Origin: an uncultured Lachnospiraceae bacterium
Lineage (GTDB): Bacteria; Bacillota; Clostridia; Lachnospirales; Lachnospiraceae
Direction: 5' to 3'
DNA length: 64,000 nucleotides
Assembly (NCBI GenBank): GCA_947367855.1
Contig: CANBFE010000004.1
Coordinates: 124,001-188,000, forward strand
Shown: positions 32,354-41,184 of the stretch, piece by piece
Position numbering within the stretch: position 1 is the first letter of the stretch
How the letters are laid out: the number at the start of each line of letters is the position of its first letter
Program-made: the position numbers and the translations under genes
The notes under the pieces: generated by a model
The model's database searches: none
Told to the model about the DNA's origin: nothing
The model's input: the letters and a program-made list of their open reading frames with translations, nothing else

Positions 32354-33202
32354 ATGCCGAATATACTAAATATATTGGAAGATTCCCTGATGGACAGCAT
32401 CAGACTGATTCCGTTTCTGTTTCTGACTTATCTGGCAATGGAATATCTGGAACACAGCGCCGGGAAGGGGATGCAGAAATGGCTGCAGCGCAGGGATAAG
32501 GCAGGGCCGCTGATTGGAGGTTTGCTGGGGGCTGTGCCGCAGTGCGGTTTTTCCGCCTCTGCCGCAGGCCTGTATGCAGGCAGGGTCATCTCCCTGGGGA
32601 CACTGATGGCTGTTTTTCTGTCCACCTCGGACGAGATGCTGCCCATATTGATTTCAGAGGGAGCTCCGGTGGGCAGTATTCTGGGAATTCTGGTTGCAAA
32701 GGCTGTCTTAGGCGTGGCTGCGGGACTGATTGTGGATCTTGTTCCGGGGCTGGGGAAGAGCCGGAAACAGGGGGATATTTCGGAGTTCTGTGAGGAAGGA
32801 CACTGCCACTGCGAAAAGGGCATTTTGACAGGAGCGCTGACGCATACCCTGCAGATTTTCGTTTTTATCCTGTTGGTCAGCCTGGGACTGAATGTGATTC
32901 TTGACCTGGCGGGAGAGGAAATGCTGGCAAATCTGATTTTAAACCGGCCTGTGGCGGGACCGCTGCTGTCCGGTCTGGTGGGTATGATACCAAATTGCGC
33001 AGGTTCCGTTGTAATCACCAGACTGTACCTGGACGGAGCCATGGGACTGGGATCCGCTATGGCAGGGCTTCTGGCCGGTTCCGGCGTGGGATTGTTGGTG
33101 CTGTTCAGGGTGAACCATCACAGGGGAGAGAATTTGAAAATTATGGGGCTGCTTTACGGCATCGGCGTTCTGGGCGGGATTCTGGTGAATTTCATAGGAT
33201 GA
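32354..33202 (+). CDS. Putative heavy-metal exporter (ArsP_2/MntX-like, 10 TM)
   Basis: The protein has 282 residues with AGGAGG upstream. It has about 8-10 hydrophobic helices in two similar halves, each with a GxPQCGFSAS- or MIPNCAGSVV-type motif (GAVPQCGFSASAAG and GLVGMIPNCAGSVV). This matches the putative 10-TM heavy-metal exporter family (PF11449). The central loop has Cys and His residues (CEEGHCHCEKG) that could bind metal. With a Fur-family gene 16 bp downstream and a Fur-type operator upstream, it is a metal homeostasis operon. The metal cannot be named from sequence. Confidence 0.85.
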   Translation: MPNILNILEDSLMDSIRLIPFLFLTYLAMEYLEHSAGKGMQKWLQRRDKAGPLIGGLLGAVPQCGFSASAAGLYAGRVISLGTLMAVFLSTSDEMLPILISEGAPVGSILGILVAKAVLGVAAGLIVDLVPGLGKSRKQGDISEFCEEGHCHCEKGILTGALTHTLQIFVFILLVSLGLNVILDLAGEEMLANLILNRPVAGPLLSGLVGMIPNCAGSVVITRLYLDGAMGLGSAMAGLLAGSGVGLLVLFRVNHHRGENLKIMGLLYGIGVLGGILVNFIG

Positions 33203-33217
33203 GCGGAGGAGGACAAA

Positions 33218-33709
33218 ATGGAGCGTGGGAGAAAGTCGGAGCCGATGGAGGCACCCTGCAGGGACCGGGAGGAGTCCGCGGCGTATCCGGAAGGAATAAA
33301 GTGGACAAAACAGAGAAAGGCGGTATACAGGGCTCTGTGGGAAGCGGACAGCCCTCTAAGCGCCCAACAGATTTACAGGCGCGCGGGAGGAATGGGGGAA
33401 GACGGCGAGGCATATGCATTTTCCACCATTTATCGCATCCTTGGCGCATTTGAGGAAAAGGGGCTGTTGGAGAAGACTGCATGGATGGGAGAATCGAAAG
33501 ACGGACATACCACGATGCTGTATGAGCTGAAAAAGGGCGGACATACTCATTATGCCGTCTGCCTGGAATGCCGCAGAAGGATTCCCCTGAAAAACTGTCC
33601 CTTTGCCGGTCTTCATCTGGAGAAGGAGACGGAGGAATTTACGGTTACTGATCACAAACTGGAATTATATGGGTACTGCAGGGACTGCCGGAAGCCGGAA
33701 AAGGAATAA
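33218..33709 (+). CDS. Fur-family transcriptional regulator
   Basis: The protein has 163 residues with GGAGGAC upstream. The N-terminal 20 residues are an extra charged tail. The winged helix follows (WTKQRKAVYRALWEADSPLS, AFSTIYRILGAFEEKGLL). The dimerisation part has the structural zinc site CLEC and CRDC, and a regulatory metal region HTHYAV. It is probably Zur- or PerR-like rather than a true iron Fur, but this is not certain. It is co-transcribed with the exporter and likely represses from the palindrome at 32254. Confidence 0.88.
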   Translation: MERGRKSEPMEAPCRDREESAAYPEGIKWTKQRKAVYRALWEADSPLSAQQIYRRAGGMGEDGEAYAFSTIYRILGAFEEKGLLEKTAWMGESKDGHTTMLYELKKGGHTHYAVCLECRRRIPLKNCPFAGLHLEKETEEFTVTDHKLELYGYCRDCRKPEKE

Positions 33710-33816
33710 TTTTGCGTGGGGATATGTTATTTTGGCGAAAAAACATGGAAAAGCAATGAGGAAAATGATGAAATTGACAAAAATTAAAAAAATTTAAAAA
33801 ATTATTGAAAAAACAC

Positions 33817-33845
33817 TTGCATTTATAAGAAAAATATAATATAAT
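33817..33845 (+). promoter_or_regulatory. Promoter of tRNA-Lys
   Basis: TTGCAT (33817-33822) and TATAAT (33840-33845) are 17 bases apart, about 65 bp before the tRNA in a very AT-rich region. Confidence 0.65.
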
Positions 33846-33908
33846 TCATTTTGTTGTGAACGACACAACAGATTTACAAAAGAAATCGTTAAAGTACTTA
33901 TAGGAAAC

Positions 33909-33981
33909 GCGCCGCTAGCTCAGTTGGTAGAGCACCTGACTCTTAATCAGGGTGTCCAGGGTTCGAGCCCCTGGCGGCGCA
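33909..33981 (+). tRNA. tRNA-Lys (anticodon CTT)
   Basis: The cloverleaf is complete: acceptor stem GCGCCGC / GCGGCGC with discriminator A, D arm GCTCAGTTGGTAGAGC, anticodon stem CCTGA / TCAGG with loop CTCTTAA (anticodon CTT), and T arm CAGGGTTCGAGCCCCTG. CCA is not encoded. No integrated element follows it. Confidence 0.97.
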
Positions 33982-33986
33982 CTTGG

Positions 33987-34033
33987 AAGAACTGTTTTTG
34001 AGGACCTGGGAGCCTTGGGGACGGTTCTTTTTT
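33987..34033 (+). terminator. Terminator after tRNA-Lys
   Basis: AAGAACTGT pairs with ACGGTTCTT around a 26-base loop, and six Ts follow. Confidence 0.65.
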
Positions 34034-34066
34034 CGTGCTGTAAATCCACATTGGGAATAAGGGCTA

Positions 34067-34095
34067 TTGAAATTTGCATCTGCCTTTTGTATAAT
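34067..34095 (+). promoter_or_regulatory. Promoter of the 34126 gene
   Basis: TTGAAA (34067-34072) and TATAAT (34090-34095) are 17 bases apart, 30 bp before the start codon. Confidence 0.75.
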
Positions 34096-34125
34096 AAAAC
34101 AAAGAAAAACAAAAGGAGAGGAATC

Positions 34126-35544
34126 ATGAAAAGGCTGTTGAGTATTGTGGTTACAGTGTGTGCGCTTGCATGTGCGGTTGGTTTCTGGATGGTGGGAGGC
34201 AGCCAGTTTCTGCAGCTTCAGGCAGGGCCGGAAGAGCTGGGGGCGGATGAGACATTCGGACAGGCAGAGGGAAAATACCTGACTTATGAGGCGGCGTATC
34301 CGGTTGCATCCTATGTGGAAGAGTATTATTCCGGGGATCCGGACAGGGTGAAAAGGACAGGGTATGTGGTTTATGACGATGTCCGTCAGGCTTTTATCTA
34401 TGTGGTAGTTTCCGAGCAGAATGACGGCCGGTTGGAAAACCTGATGTGGAACCTGGGTCTTGCAGTGGAACTGCGCGCGGAGAAGGACATGGATCCCTAT
34501 GTGGCGGACGGAACGCTGAATAAGATGGAGGGGGATTCTCTGGAGCATGTGCTGTCGGCCTTGGACGAGAGCAGTATAATTGAGTTTTATCAGTCCACAG
34601 AAGGAGAAAAAGCCTACAGGGAGAGTTATTTCAGCGACGAGTACGGCCAGATCATAGCGGATATGTGTCAGGGACTGAACGGAATCCTGGGGCAGGCCGA
34701 CTGGTACCGCATTGACGACGGAGTTGTGAGCGGCATGGAGAAGGGGGATATCTGGGTCTGCATTCTGGCGGCAGGATTCAGCCTTCTGCTCTTTGTGGTC
34801 AGGCTTATTTCCCTCTTTGCAGGCGGAAAGAAAAAGAAGATTGCGATTCCTGCTGCTCCTGGCAGCAAAATGGAAGGCTTTTTTGCCTGGGAGAGGCCCT
34901 GGGTGGAGGAATGGTGCGAATATAATTTGAGGAGAGGAGGGCGTCTTGTCAGTCTGCTTGTCGTAGGCAGTGTGGTGTTTTTCGTGGTCATCGGTGTGCT
35001 TGTGAAAGTTTCCACAGAGAAGATAATCTCCTTTTATGTGCCCCTGGGTGTGTTGATAGGGGAAATTATGGGAGTAATGTTCTGGTACGCACAGAAAGGG
35101 CAGTCCAGGGCGGAGAAGATTCTGAAAAAACACGCCAAGGGCATTGCAAAGGTGCTTCCGTCAGCAGCAGAACAGGAGGCTTTTGCTGAGGACATACTGA
35201 AGACGGACAAGGAATGGGAATTCGGGGAGAAGACGAAGGAAGGCATGCTTTGGGGCACTGTGGGGAGCCGCTACTGGGTTGCCCTGCACTGGAACGGAAG
35301 AGTGATGTTGGTTGACTCGGAGAAACTGGGCAAGATTGAGACGGAGACCATATCGGGAACGGTCCGTAGCGGAAAGGCCCGGGTTCACTACCAGTCCCAT
35401 GCCGTAAGATTTTACTACAAAAGCGCTTCGCCGAAAAAGTCCTGTGATCAGTGGATTGGTTTTGATTCCAAGGATAACCAGAGGCAGCTGTTGGCGCTTG
35501 CCAGAAAACGGGTAGGCGAAAATGTGGAATATATGATGCTATAG
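34126..35544 (+). CDS. Unrecognised membrane protein with three or four TM segments
   Basis: The protein has 472 residues; ATG 34126 has AAGGAGAGG upstream. A signal-anchor-like helix spans residues 5-25. An acidic extracellular stretch follows up to about residue 205 (TGYVVYDDVRQAFIYVVVSE), then a helix (VCILAAGFSLLLFVVRLISL), a lysine-rich loop (GGKKKKIAIP), two further helices near residues 285 and 305, and a cytoplasmic domain of about 150 residues. The last part is beta-rich (WVALHWNGRVMLVDSEKLGK, VRFYYKS) and PH-like in pattern. No family is recognised. It is transcribed alone from its own promoter. Confidence 0.7.
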   Translation: MKRLLSIVVTVCALACAVGFWMVGGSQFLQLQAGPEELGADETFGQAEGKYLTYEAAYPVASYVEEYYSGDPDRVKRTGYVVYDDVRQAFIYVVVSEQNDGRLENLMWNLGLAVELRAEKDMDPYVADGTLNKMEGDSLEHVLSALDESSIIEFYQSTEGEKAYRESYFSDEYGQIIADMCQGLNGILGQADWYRIDDGVVSGMEKGDIWVCILAAGFSLLLFVVRLISLFAGGKKKKIAIPAAPGSKMEGFFAWERPWVEEWCEYNLRRGGRLVSLLVVGSVVFFVVIGVLVKVSTEKIISFYVPLGVLIGEIMGVMFWYAQKGQSRAEKILKKHAKGIAKVLPSAAEQEAFAEDILKTDKEWEFGEKTKEGMLWGTVGSRYWVALHWNGRVMLVDSEKLGKIETETISGTVRSGKARVHYQSHAVRFYYKSASPKKSCDQWIGFDSKDNQRQLLALARKRVGENVEYMML

Positions 35545-35609
35545 AAAATGGTGGTCTGTATGGGGTAAGGGCGCCGGGTGCGGAACAGAAAAGGGCAGGA
35601 TGAAACAAT

Positions 35610-36245
35610 ATGAAAATCTACTTATTCAGACATGGAGAAACGGAATGGAACAAGGACCGGAGGCTGCAGGGACAGAGCGACGTCCCCCTGAACGCCTTCG
35701 GACGGGAACTGGCGGAGGAGACGGCCAGAGCCCTGGAGCAGGAGGGGACAGTCTTTGACCGGGCATTTGCCTCTCCCCTGGCCAGGGCATTGGAGACGGC
35801 CCGGATTCTCACAAAGGGCAGGGACATTCCCCTGGAGACGGACAGCAGGCTCATGGAGATGAACTTCGGGGCATATGAGGGGAGCGCTTTTGATCCGCCC
35901 AAGAAGGATCCTTCCCATCCTCTTCATGATTTTCTGTGCAGGCCGGAGGCTTATGTGCCTGCCGCGGGCGCGGAATCTTTTGAGGAGGTTATGGCCCGGG
36001 CCGTGAGCTTTCTGCAGGAGAAAATTCTGCCCCTGGAGGGAAAATGCGGGACGGTTCTGGTGGCTGCCCACGGCGCGTTCAACAGATGCCTTTTGATGAC
36101 GGTCCGGGATACTCCCCTGGAGGATTTCTGGAAGGTAGGAATGCCTAACTGTGCGGTGTCCATACTGTCCCTGGAAGAGGGGAAGCTGACGGTCTTGGAG
36201 GAGAGCAGGATATATTATGACAAGCCGGTGAATGTAAGACCCTGA
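35610..36245 (+). CDS. Histidine phosphatase (phosphoglycerate mutase-like)
   Basis: The protein has 211 residues. The catalytic RHGET is in YLFRHGETEWN, the second His in VAAHGAFNR, and the conserved Glu in MEMNFGAYEGS. The size and pattern match small CobC/GpmB-like phosphatases, which have broad activity, and the substrate is unknown. It lies between unrelated genes and ends at a strong terminator. Confidence 0.9.
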   Translation: MKIYLFRHGETEWNKDRRLQGQSDVPLNAFGRELAEETARALEQEGTVFDRAFASPLARALETARILTKGRDIPLETDSRLMEMNFGAYEGSAFDPPKKDPSHPLHDFLCRPEAYVPAAGAESFEEVMARAVSFLQEKILPLEGKCGTVLVAAHGAFNRCLLMTVRDTPLEDFWKVGMPNCAVSILSLEEGKLTVLEESRIYYDKPVNVRP

Positions 36246-36266
36246 GGGCCCGAGTAGTAAACAGAG

Positions 36267-36305
36267 AGCCGGGAAGCCGTATAAACAGCGGGCTTCCCGG
36301 CTTTT
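36267..36305 (+). terminator. Strong terminator after the phosphatase gene
   Basis: AGCCGGGAAGCC pairs with GGCTTCCCGGCT around a short loop, and TTTT follows. Confidence 0.88.
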
Positions 36306-36397
36306 GATGTGGGAGTGCTCTTTTTGATACACTTTTAAACAGGGACTTGAAAGCAGATTGAAAAGCAGATTTAAATATAAATACAAGGAGAAACGAA

Positions 36398-37213
36398 ATG
36401 ACAGCCATTTTTGATACCCATGCCCATTATGACGACAAGGCATTTGACGAAGACAGGGAGGAGCTTCTGGCGTCCCTGCCCGGGGCGGGCATAGCCCGGG
36501 TGGTGAACGTAGGCGCCAGTCTGGCCTCCTGCAGGAGAAGCATAGCCCTGGCGGAGAAATATGATTTTATCTATGCAGCCATAGGGATACATCCCAGTGA
36601 GACCCTGGAGCTGGAAGGGCAGACCGGGCAGTCCGCGGAGTTGCCCGGGTCCCCGGAATCTATGGAACCCATGGAGGAGCTGAGGGCAATGTGCAGTCAT
36701 GAGAAATGTGTGGCATTGGGAGAGATCGGTCTGGATTATTACTGGGACGAGCCTGACCGGGAGATTCAGAAGAAGTGGTTTGTGGGCCAGCTGCATCTGG
36801 CCAGGGAATGCGGGCTTCCGGTTGTGATTCATTCCAGGGACGCAGCCAGGGATACCACGGACATCATGACTGCGGAAAAGGCGGGGGAGACTGGGGGCGT
36901 GGTTCATTGTTTTTCCTATACAAAGGAGACTGCCCGGATTTTCCTGGACATGGGCTTTTATATCGGCATAGGCGGCGTTCTGACTTTTCAGAATGCCCGG
37001 AAGCTGAAGGAAGCGGCGGAATATATTCCCCTGGACAGGATTGTTCTGGAGACTGACTGCCCCTATCTGGCGCCGGTGCCCTTTCGGGGAAAGCGCAACA
37101 GTTCCCTGTATCTTCCCCATGTGCTGGAGACCCTGGCCCGGATAAAGGGGATGTCGGAAGAGGAAGTGGGCAGGGCAGTGTGGGAGAACGGGCTGCGGCT
37201 GTATAATCTGTAA
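36398..37213 (+). CDS. tatD: TatD-family metal-dependent DNase
   Basis: The protein has 271 residues with AAGGAGAAACG upstream. The metal ligands of the amidohydrolase-like barrel are present: FDTHAHYD, GEIGLDYY, VIHSRDA, VVHCFSY and LETDCPYLAPVP. The length is typical of TatD. The family has 3'-5' exonuclease and repair activity. The gap after it (to 37407) holds a GC-rich tandem repeat but no gene. Confidence 0.93.
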   Translation: MTAIFDTHAHYDDKAFDEDREELLASLPGAGIARVVNVGASLASCRRSIALAEKYDFIYAAIGIHPSETLELEGQTGQSAELPGSPESMEPMEELRAMCSHEKCVALGEIGLDYYWDEPDREIQKKWFVGQLHLARECGLPVVIHSRDAARDTTDIMTAEKAGETGGVVHCFSYTKETARIFLDMGFYIGIGGVLTFQNARKLKEAAEYIPLDRIVLETDCPYLAPVPFRGKRNSSLYLPHVLETLARIKGMSEEEVGRAVWENGLRLYNL

Positions 37214-37289
37214 AAAAATTGCAAAACCAGTGAACCATATCGGCTTTTTCACGACTATATAGGTGAACCGCAGCAGGAATCTGTGAAGG

Positions 37290-37346
37290 GCGCACGCCAG
37301 AATCCGGGGGCAGCGCCAGAATCCGGGCGCACGCCATAACCCGGGC
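37290..37346 (+). repeat. Three imperfect 18-19 bp GC-rich tandem repeats
   Basis: GCGCACGCCAGAATCCGGG, then GGCAGCGCCAGAATCCGGG, then CGCACGCCATAACCCGGG follow each other in the leader of the first extended sigma factor gene. Confidence 0.6.
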
Positions 37347-37407
37347 CCAGCGGCATGCCCCCGCAGAGCGGCGGTTTTCCGAAAAAGCGCTTTCAGAGGA
37401 AACAGGA

Positions 37408-39036
37408 ATGAAAGAAAAATATGATTTAAGCGGATATGTTGACAGACTGTATTCGGCTGCCGTGAAAAAGACGCGGGACTCTTATGCGGCGGAAGAGATA
37501 GCCCAGGAAACCTTTCTGGCTGCCATAACCCAGCTTTCCCGGGGAAAGGAGCCTGATCATCTGTGGGCCTGGCTGCTGACCATTCTCTCCAACAAATACT
37601 GTGACTGGCTGCGGGAGAAGTACGGCAAACCCCAGATCAGCTTCCAGGAGTATCCCTTTGAGATTGCCTGGGAGCCTGAACCTGAGGAGGATTCCGGGGA
37701 AAAACTGGAGGCAGTCCGCAGAGAGCTGGGCTATCTGGCACGGATACACCGGGAAGTGATGGTGCGTTTTTACATGCATGGACATACGGTGGAACGGATT
37801 GCGGCAGACCTGGGCATCCCGTCCGGTACGGTGAAGAGCAGGCTGAATATAGGAAGACAGCATATCAGAAAAGGAGTGGCTGATATGGAAAACTATGCGA
37901 GACAAAGTTATGAACCGGATACCCTGCACCTGTCCTGTTCCGGAGAGATGGGACTTAACAATGAACCTTTTTCCCTGGTGTCTTCTGCGGATAAGCTGGC
38001 CCAGAGCATTCTGAGCCTTGCCTACCCCAGGCCCGTAACCGAGACGGAACTTGCCAAGGCCCTTGGGGTTCCCGCGGCTTTTGTGGAGCCTGTGACGGAG
38101 AGACTGATTCAGGGGGAACTGATGAGGCGGACCGAAGGCGGGAAGGTATATACGGATTTTATTCTCTTTACAGACAGGGACAGGAAAGCGACCTTTGAAA
38201 GACAGCTTGCCCTTGTGGAAGAGCATTTCGGGCTGTTCTGGGAGGAGACCGGGCGGGCCCTTGAGCAATTGCGGCAGAAATCCTGGTACCTGCGCCAGAC
38301 CCGGCGGGCGCGGACCAGGCTGGAACTTCATTTCTGCGTGAGGCTTCTGATGAACGCCTGTGTTTCCGTTCGGAATGAAGTGGCCGGGGATATGCCTTAT
38401 TCTGATTATCCTTACCGCAGGGCCGGAGGAAGATGGATTGCCATGGGCATGCGGTATTCCCCGGAGGACTGCCGGGAGAATGACGGGGCGTTCCGGAAAT
38501 ATAATGTAAACGGGCAGGCGGGAATGTCGGAGCGGAATTTCCGGGATACAAAATTCCTGCAGTTACTGCTGTACGATACGACGTTGGGAAGCCTTCCTGA
38601 TCATGATCGGATGCCCGAGTATAAGAAATGGTTCTACGAACTGTGGAAGAAGGTGCCTGCCGGAGAGTCGGCGGTAAGCGCTCATGTGCTGGAGGATGCG
38701 GAGATTCTGATAGAGCATGGCTTCCTGCGGCGGGAGGATACCCTGGAACTGGATATTCCGGTGCTGAGCGCAGCAGAGTATCAGGAGGAAGGCGCCATCT
38801 GGGCAGAGTATGTGCAGAAGACTGCGGCCCGGGTCCGTGAGGCGCTGCTGCCGTTATATGAAGGCGGCGCGGTAAAGATTCCTGCCCATCTGAAGAGTGT
38901 ACCCAGGTGGCAGCAGTATATATTCTGCGGGGACCGCATTCCCATGGCTGTGATCTATAAAGCCAGGGAGAAGGGGCTGTTTCTGGAAGGAGTGGATTAT
39001 CCGGTGCCGGCGGCTCTGCTGATCTATGAGGTGTAA
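37408..39036 (+). CDS. ECF sigma factor with large C-terminal extension (paralogue 1)
   Basis: The protein has 542 residues. Residues about 8-70 are sigma region 2 (SYAAEEIAQETFLAAI, WLLTILSNKYCDWLR). Residues about 108-160 are region 4 (YMHGHTVERIAADLGIPSGT, VKSRLNIGRQHIRKG). A standard ECF factor would end here. Instead a winged-helix-like segment follows (TETELAKALGVPAAFVEPVT, then GGKVYTDFILF), and about 290 more residues with no recognised fold. No anti-sigma gene is adjacent. The extension may sense a ligand and control the sigma part. It shares this layout with the protein at 41185. Confidence 0.85.
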   Translation: MKEKYDLSGYVDRLYSAAVKKTRDSYAAEEIAQETFLAAITQLSRGKEPDHLWAWLLTILSNKYCDWLREKYGKPQISFQEYPFEIAWEPEPEEDSGEKLEAVRRELGYLARIHREVMVRFYMHGHTVERIAADLGIPSGTVKSRLNIGRQHIRKGVADMENYARQSYEPDTLHLSCSGEMGLNNEPFSLVSSADKLAQSILSLAYPRPVTETELAKALGVPAAFVEPVTERLIQGELMRRTEGGKVYTDFILFTDRDRKATFERQLALVEEHFGLFWEETGRALEQLRQKSWYLRQTRRARTRLELHFCVRLLMNACVSVRNEVAGDMPYSDYPYRRAGGRWIAMGMRYSPEDCRENDGAFRKYNVNGQAGMSERNFRDTKFLQLLLYDTTLGSLPDHDRMPEYKKWFYELWKKVPAGESAVSAHVLEDAEILIEHGFLRREDTLELDIPVLSAAEYQEEGAIWAEYVQKTAARVREALLPLYEGGAVKIPAHLKSVPRWQQYIFCGDRIPMAVIYKAREKGLFLEGVDYPVPAALLIYEV

Positions 39037-39038
39037 GG

Positions 39039-39177
39039 CAACAGTTCAGACAGCCCCTCTCGCGAAGTCAAAATTGCGCTCTGTGCAATTTTGCGAGACT
39101 TGCGGGCGCCAAAACGCATTCTTTTCGCGTTTTGTGTGCATTCTCGTAACAGTTCAGCGCCCTGTCTGAACTGTTAC
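39039..39177 (-). repeat. Full 139-bp interspersed palindromic element (inverted copy)
   Basis: It is the reverse complement of the element at 20518-20657 with few changes. It begins CAACAGTTCAGACAGCCCC and ends CTGTCTGAACTGTTAC. It lies 2 bp after the stop codon of the sigma factor gene and may serve as its transcription end. No ORF lies inside. Confidence 0.85.
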
Positions 39178-39216
39178 GGTGTAAGAGGTTGGGTTGGATT
39201 TTTGTAAAATAGGGAC

Positions 39217-39245
39217 TTGACTTTTGTATGAAATCATACTAAAAT
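39217..39245 (+). promoter_or_regulatory. Promoter of the MarR-MATE operon
   Basis: TTGACT (39217-39222) and TAAAAT (39240-39245) are 17 bases apart. An operator copy fills the spacer. Confidence 0.75.
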
Positions 39246-39265
39246 GCATTGGTATGATTTCATAC
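39226..39265 (+). promoter_or_regulatory. Two MarR-type operator copies
   Basis: GTATGAAATCATAC (39226-39239, inside the promoter spacer) and its exact reverse complement GTATGATTTCATAC (39252-39265) are 26 bp apart centre to centre. Each is itself a near palindrome. This is the arrangement expected for repression by the MarR protein encoded directly downstream. Confidence 0.8.
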
Positions 39266-39296
39266 TTTTTTATGGTCAAAAACAAGGAGGCATTAT

Positions 39297-39734
39297 ATGG
39301 AAGGCTATACCACAAAAGAAATGAAGCGTTTTAATTACCTGGTGAGCGAGACGAATGCGGTCTATCATGAGGCCTATCTGAAATTGGGAATGTCGGACAG
39401 CGAAGGGCAGATTCTCTATACCATCTGCAATAACGGGGACAGCTGTCTGATCAGTGAGATCTGCAGGCTGTCCGGCATCAGTAAGCAGACGGTGAATTCT
39501 GCCCTGCGGAAGCTGGAGGGAGAGGGGATAGTCTATCTGGAGGCCTATGCGGGCAGGCGGAAGCGGGTATGCCTGACGGAGCAGGGAAAGGCTCTGGCGG
39601 AGAGGACTGTAGTGCGGCTCATCGGGATTGAGAACGGAATTCTGGATTCCTGGTCCAGGGAGGAGCTTGGGCTGTATCTGCAGCTGACGGAGAGATATCT
39701 GGAGGCGCTTCGGGGGCAGATACGGAAGTTATGA
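39297..39734 (+). CDS. MarR-family transcriptional regulator
   Basis: The protein has 145 residues with AAGGAGG upstream. The winged helix is CLISEICRLSGISKQTVNSA, then GIVYLEAYAGRRKRVCLTEQ. Flanking helices give the MarR dimer interface. It directly precedes a MATE efflux gene and likely represses it from the twin operator until a toxic ligand binds. Confidence 0.92.
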   Translation: MEGYTTKEMKRFNYLVSETNAVYHEAYLKLGMSDSEGQILYTICNNGDSCLISEICRLSGISKQTVNSALRKLEGEGIVYLEAYAGRRKRVCLTEQGKALAERTVVRLIGIENGILDSWSREELGLYLQLTERYLEALRGQIRKL

Positions 39735-39776
39735 GACGGGAATATGGAAGATGGTTTTGGAGGAGGAAATATTATA

Positions 39777-41105
39777 ATGAAGATTCAATTGTCAGATCAT
39801 TTTGATTACAGGAAATTATTGCGATTTACGCTGCCGTCAATTGTCATGATGATTTTTACATCCATTTACGGTGTGGTGGACGGCTTTTTTGTGTCGAATT
39901 TTGTGGGAAAGACACCCTTTGCGGCGGTGAATTTTATCATGCCGTTTCTGATGATTCTGGGGGCGGTGGGATTTATGTTCGGCACAGGAGGCAGCGCGCT
40001 GATTGCCATCACTATGGGAACCGGGGATAAGGAACGCGCAAACAGGCTTTTTTCCCTGTTTGTCTATGTGTCGGCAGTCTGCGGCGTGGTCATCGGCGTG
40101 TTGGGGATTGTGCTGATCCGGCCGGTGGCTGCGCTGCTTGGGGCGGAAGGGGTGCTGTTGGATAACTGCGTGCTGTACGGCAGGGTGATTCTGATTGCCC
40201 TTCCGGCTTTTATCCTGCAGTATGAGTTCCAGAGCTTTTTTATCACGGCAGAAAAACCGCAGCTGGGCCTTGCAGTCACCGTGGCTGCGGGAATGACGAA
40301 TATAATTCTGGACGGGCTGTTTGTGGGCTTTTTACGATGGGGGCTTGCGGGGGCTGCTGCGGCTACGGCCTTCAGCCAGGCGGTGGGCGGCATTATTCCA
40401 CTGGTATATTTCAGCCGTCCCAATACCAGTCTGCTGCGGCTCACCGGAACCAGGTTCGACGGCAGGGCCCTGCTGAAGGTCTGTATCAACGGATCCTCTG
40501 AGCTGATGGCCAATATTTCCATGTCCGTGGTGGGTATGCTCTACAATCTGCAGCTGATGAAGTATGCCGGGGAGGACGGGGTTGCGGCCTATGGTGTGCT
40601 GATGTATGTGAACATGATCTTTTTTGCTGCATTTATTGGCTATTCCGTGGGAGCCGCTCCGGTGGTGAGCTATCATTACGGCGCAGGGAATCAGGAGGAG
40701 CTGAAGGGACTGCTGAAAAGGAGCTTGGTTCTGATCGGCGTTTTTTCCGTGGGCATGTTGGGCCTGGGGGAAGGACTGGCCAGACCTCTTTCTTTGATTT
40801 TTGTGGGATATGACGCGGAATTGTTGGAATTGACTCTGAAAGGATTTTTTGTATACTCCTTTTCGTTTTTGTTTGCAGGAATTGCCGTGTATGGCTCTTC
40901 CTTTTTCACTGCTCTGGGCAACGGTCTGGTGTCTGCGCTGATTTCGTTTCTCAGAACGCTGGTATTTCAGGTGGCTGCGGTGCTGCTGTTTCCCCTGGTG
41001 TGGGGGATTGAGGGCATCTGGATTTCCATTGTGGCCGCGGAGCTGATGGCAGCAGGGGTGACGGTTTTATTTTTATTAAAAATGAGAAAAAAATACGGTT
41101 ATTGA
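39777..41105 (+). CDS. MATE-family multidrug/cation efflux protein
   Basis: The protein has 442 residues. ATG 39777 is preferred, with GGAGGAAAT upstream; ATG 39744 is possible. It has twelve transmembrane helices in two halves (RFTLPSIVMMIFTSIYGVVD, GGSALIAITMGTGDKERAN, QYEFQSFFITAEKPQLGLAV, SVGAAPVVSYHYGAGNQEEL). It exports drugs or organic cations in exchange for H+ or Na+. It is in an operon with the MarR regulator. Confidence 0.9.
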   Translation: MKIQLSDHFDYRKLLRFTLPSIVMMIFTSIYGVVDGFFVSNFVGKTPFAAVNFIMPFLMILGAVGFMFGTGGSALIAITMGTGDKERANRLFSLFVYVSAVCGVVIGVLGIVLIRPVAALLGAEGVLLDNCVLYGRVILIALPAFILQYEFQSFFITAEKPQLGLAVTVAAGMTNIILDGLFVGFLRWGLAGAAAATAFSQAVGGIIPLVYFSRPNTSLLRLTGTRFDGRALLKVCINGSSELMANISMSVVGMLYNLQLMKYAGEDGVAAYGVLMYVNMIFFAAFIGYSVGAAPVVSYHYGAGNQEELKGLLKRSLVLIGVFSVGMLGLGEGLARPLSLIFVGYDAELLELTLKGFFVYSFSFLFAGIAVYGSSFFTALGNGLVSALISFLRTLVFQVAAVLLFPLVWGIEGIWISIVAAELMAAGVTVLFLLKMRKKYGY

Positions 41106-41147
41106 AAAATTACCTATCCGACAGCCTGATGGGGACACTTATAAGGT

Positions 41148-41161
41148 GTAATCGCGATTAC
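41148..41161 (+). promoter_or_regulatory. Perfect 14-bp palindrome before second sigma gene
   Basis: GTAATCGCGATTAC lies 23 bp before the ATG of the second extended sigma factor. It may be an operator, possibly for a sigma-dependent or autoregulatory control. Confidence 0.45.
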
Positions 41162-41184
41162 AGATGCAGAAAGGAAGAAAGCAT

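Noticed and set aside
33774..33779. TTGACA in the AT-rich region after the Fur-family gene
   Set aside because: There is no -10 at a fitting distance. The tRNA promoter is better placed at 33817.
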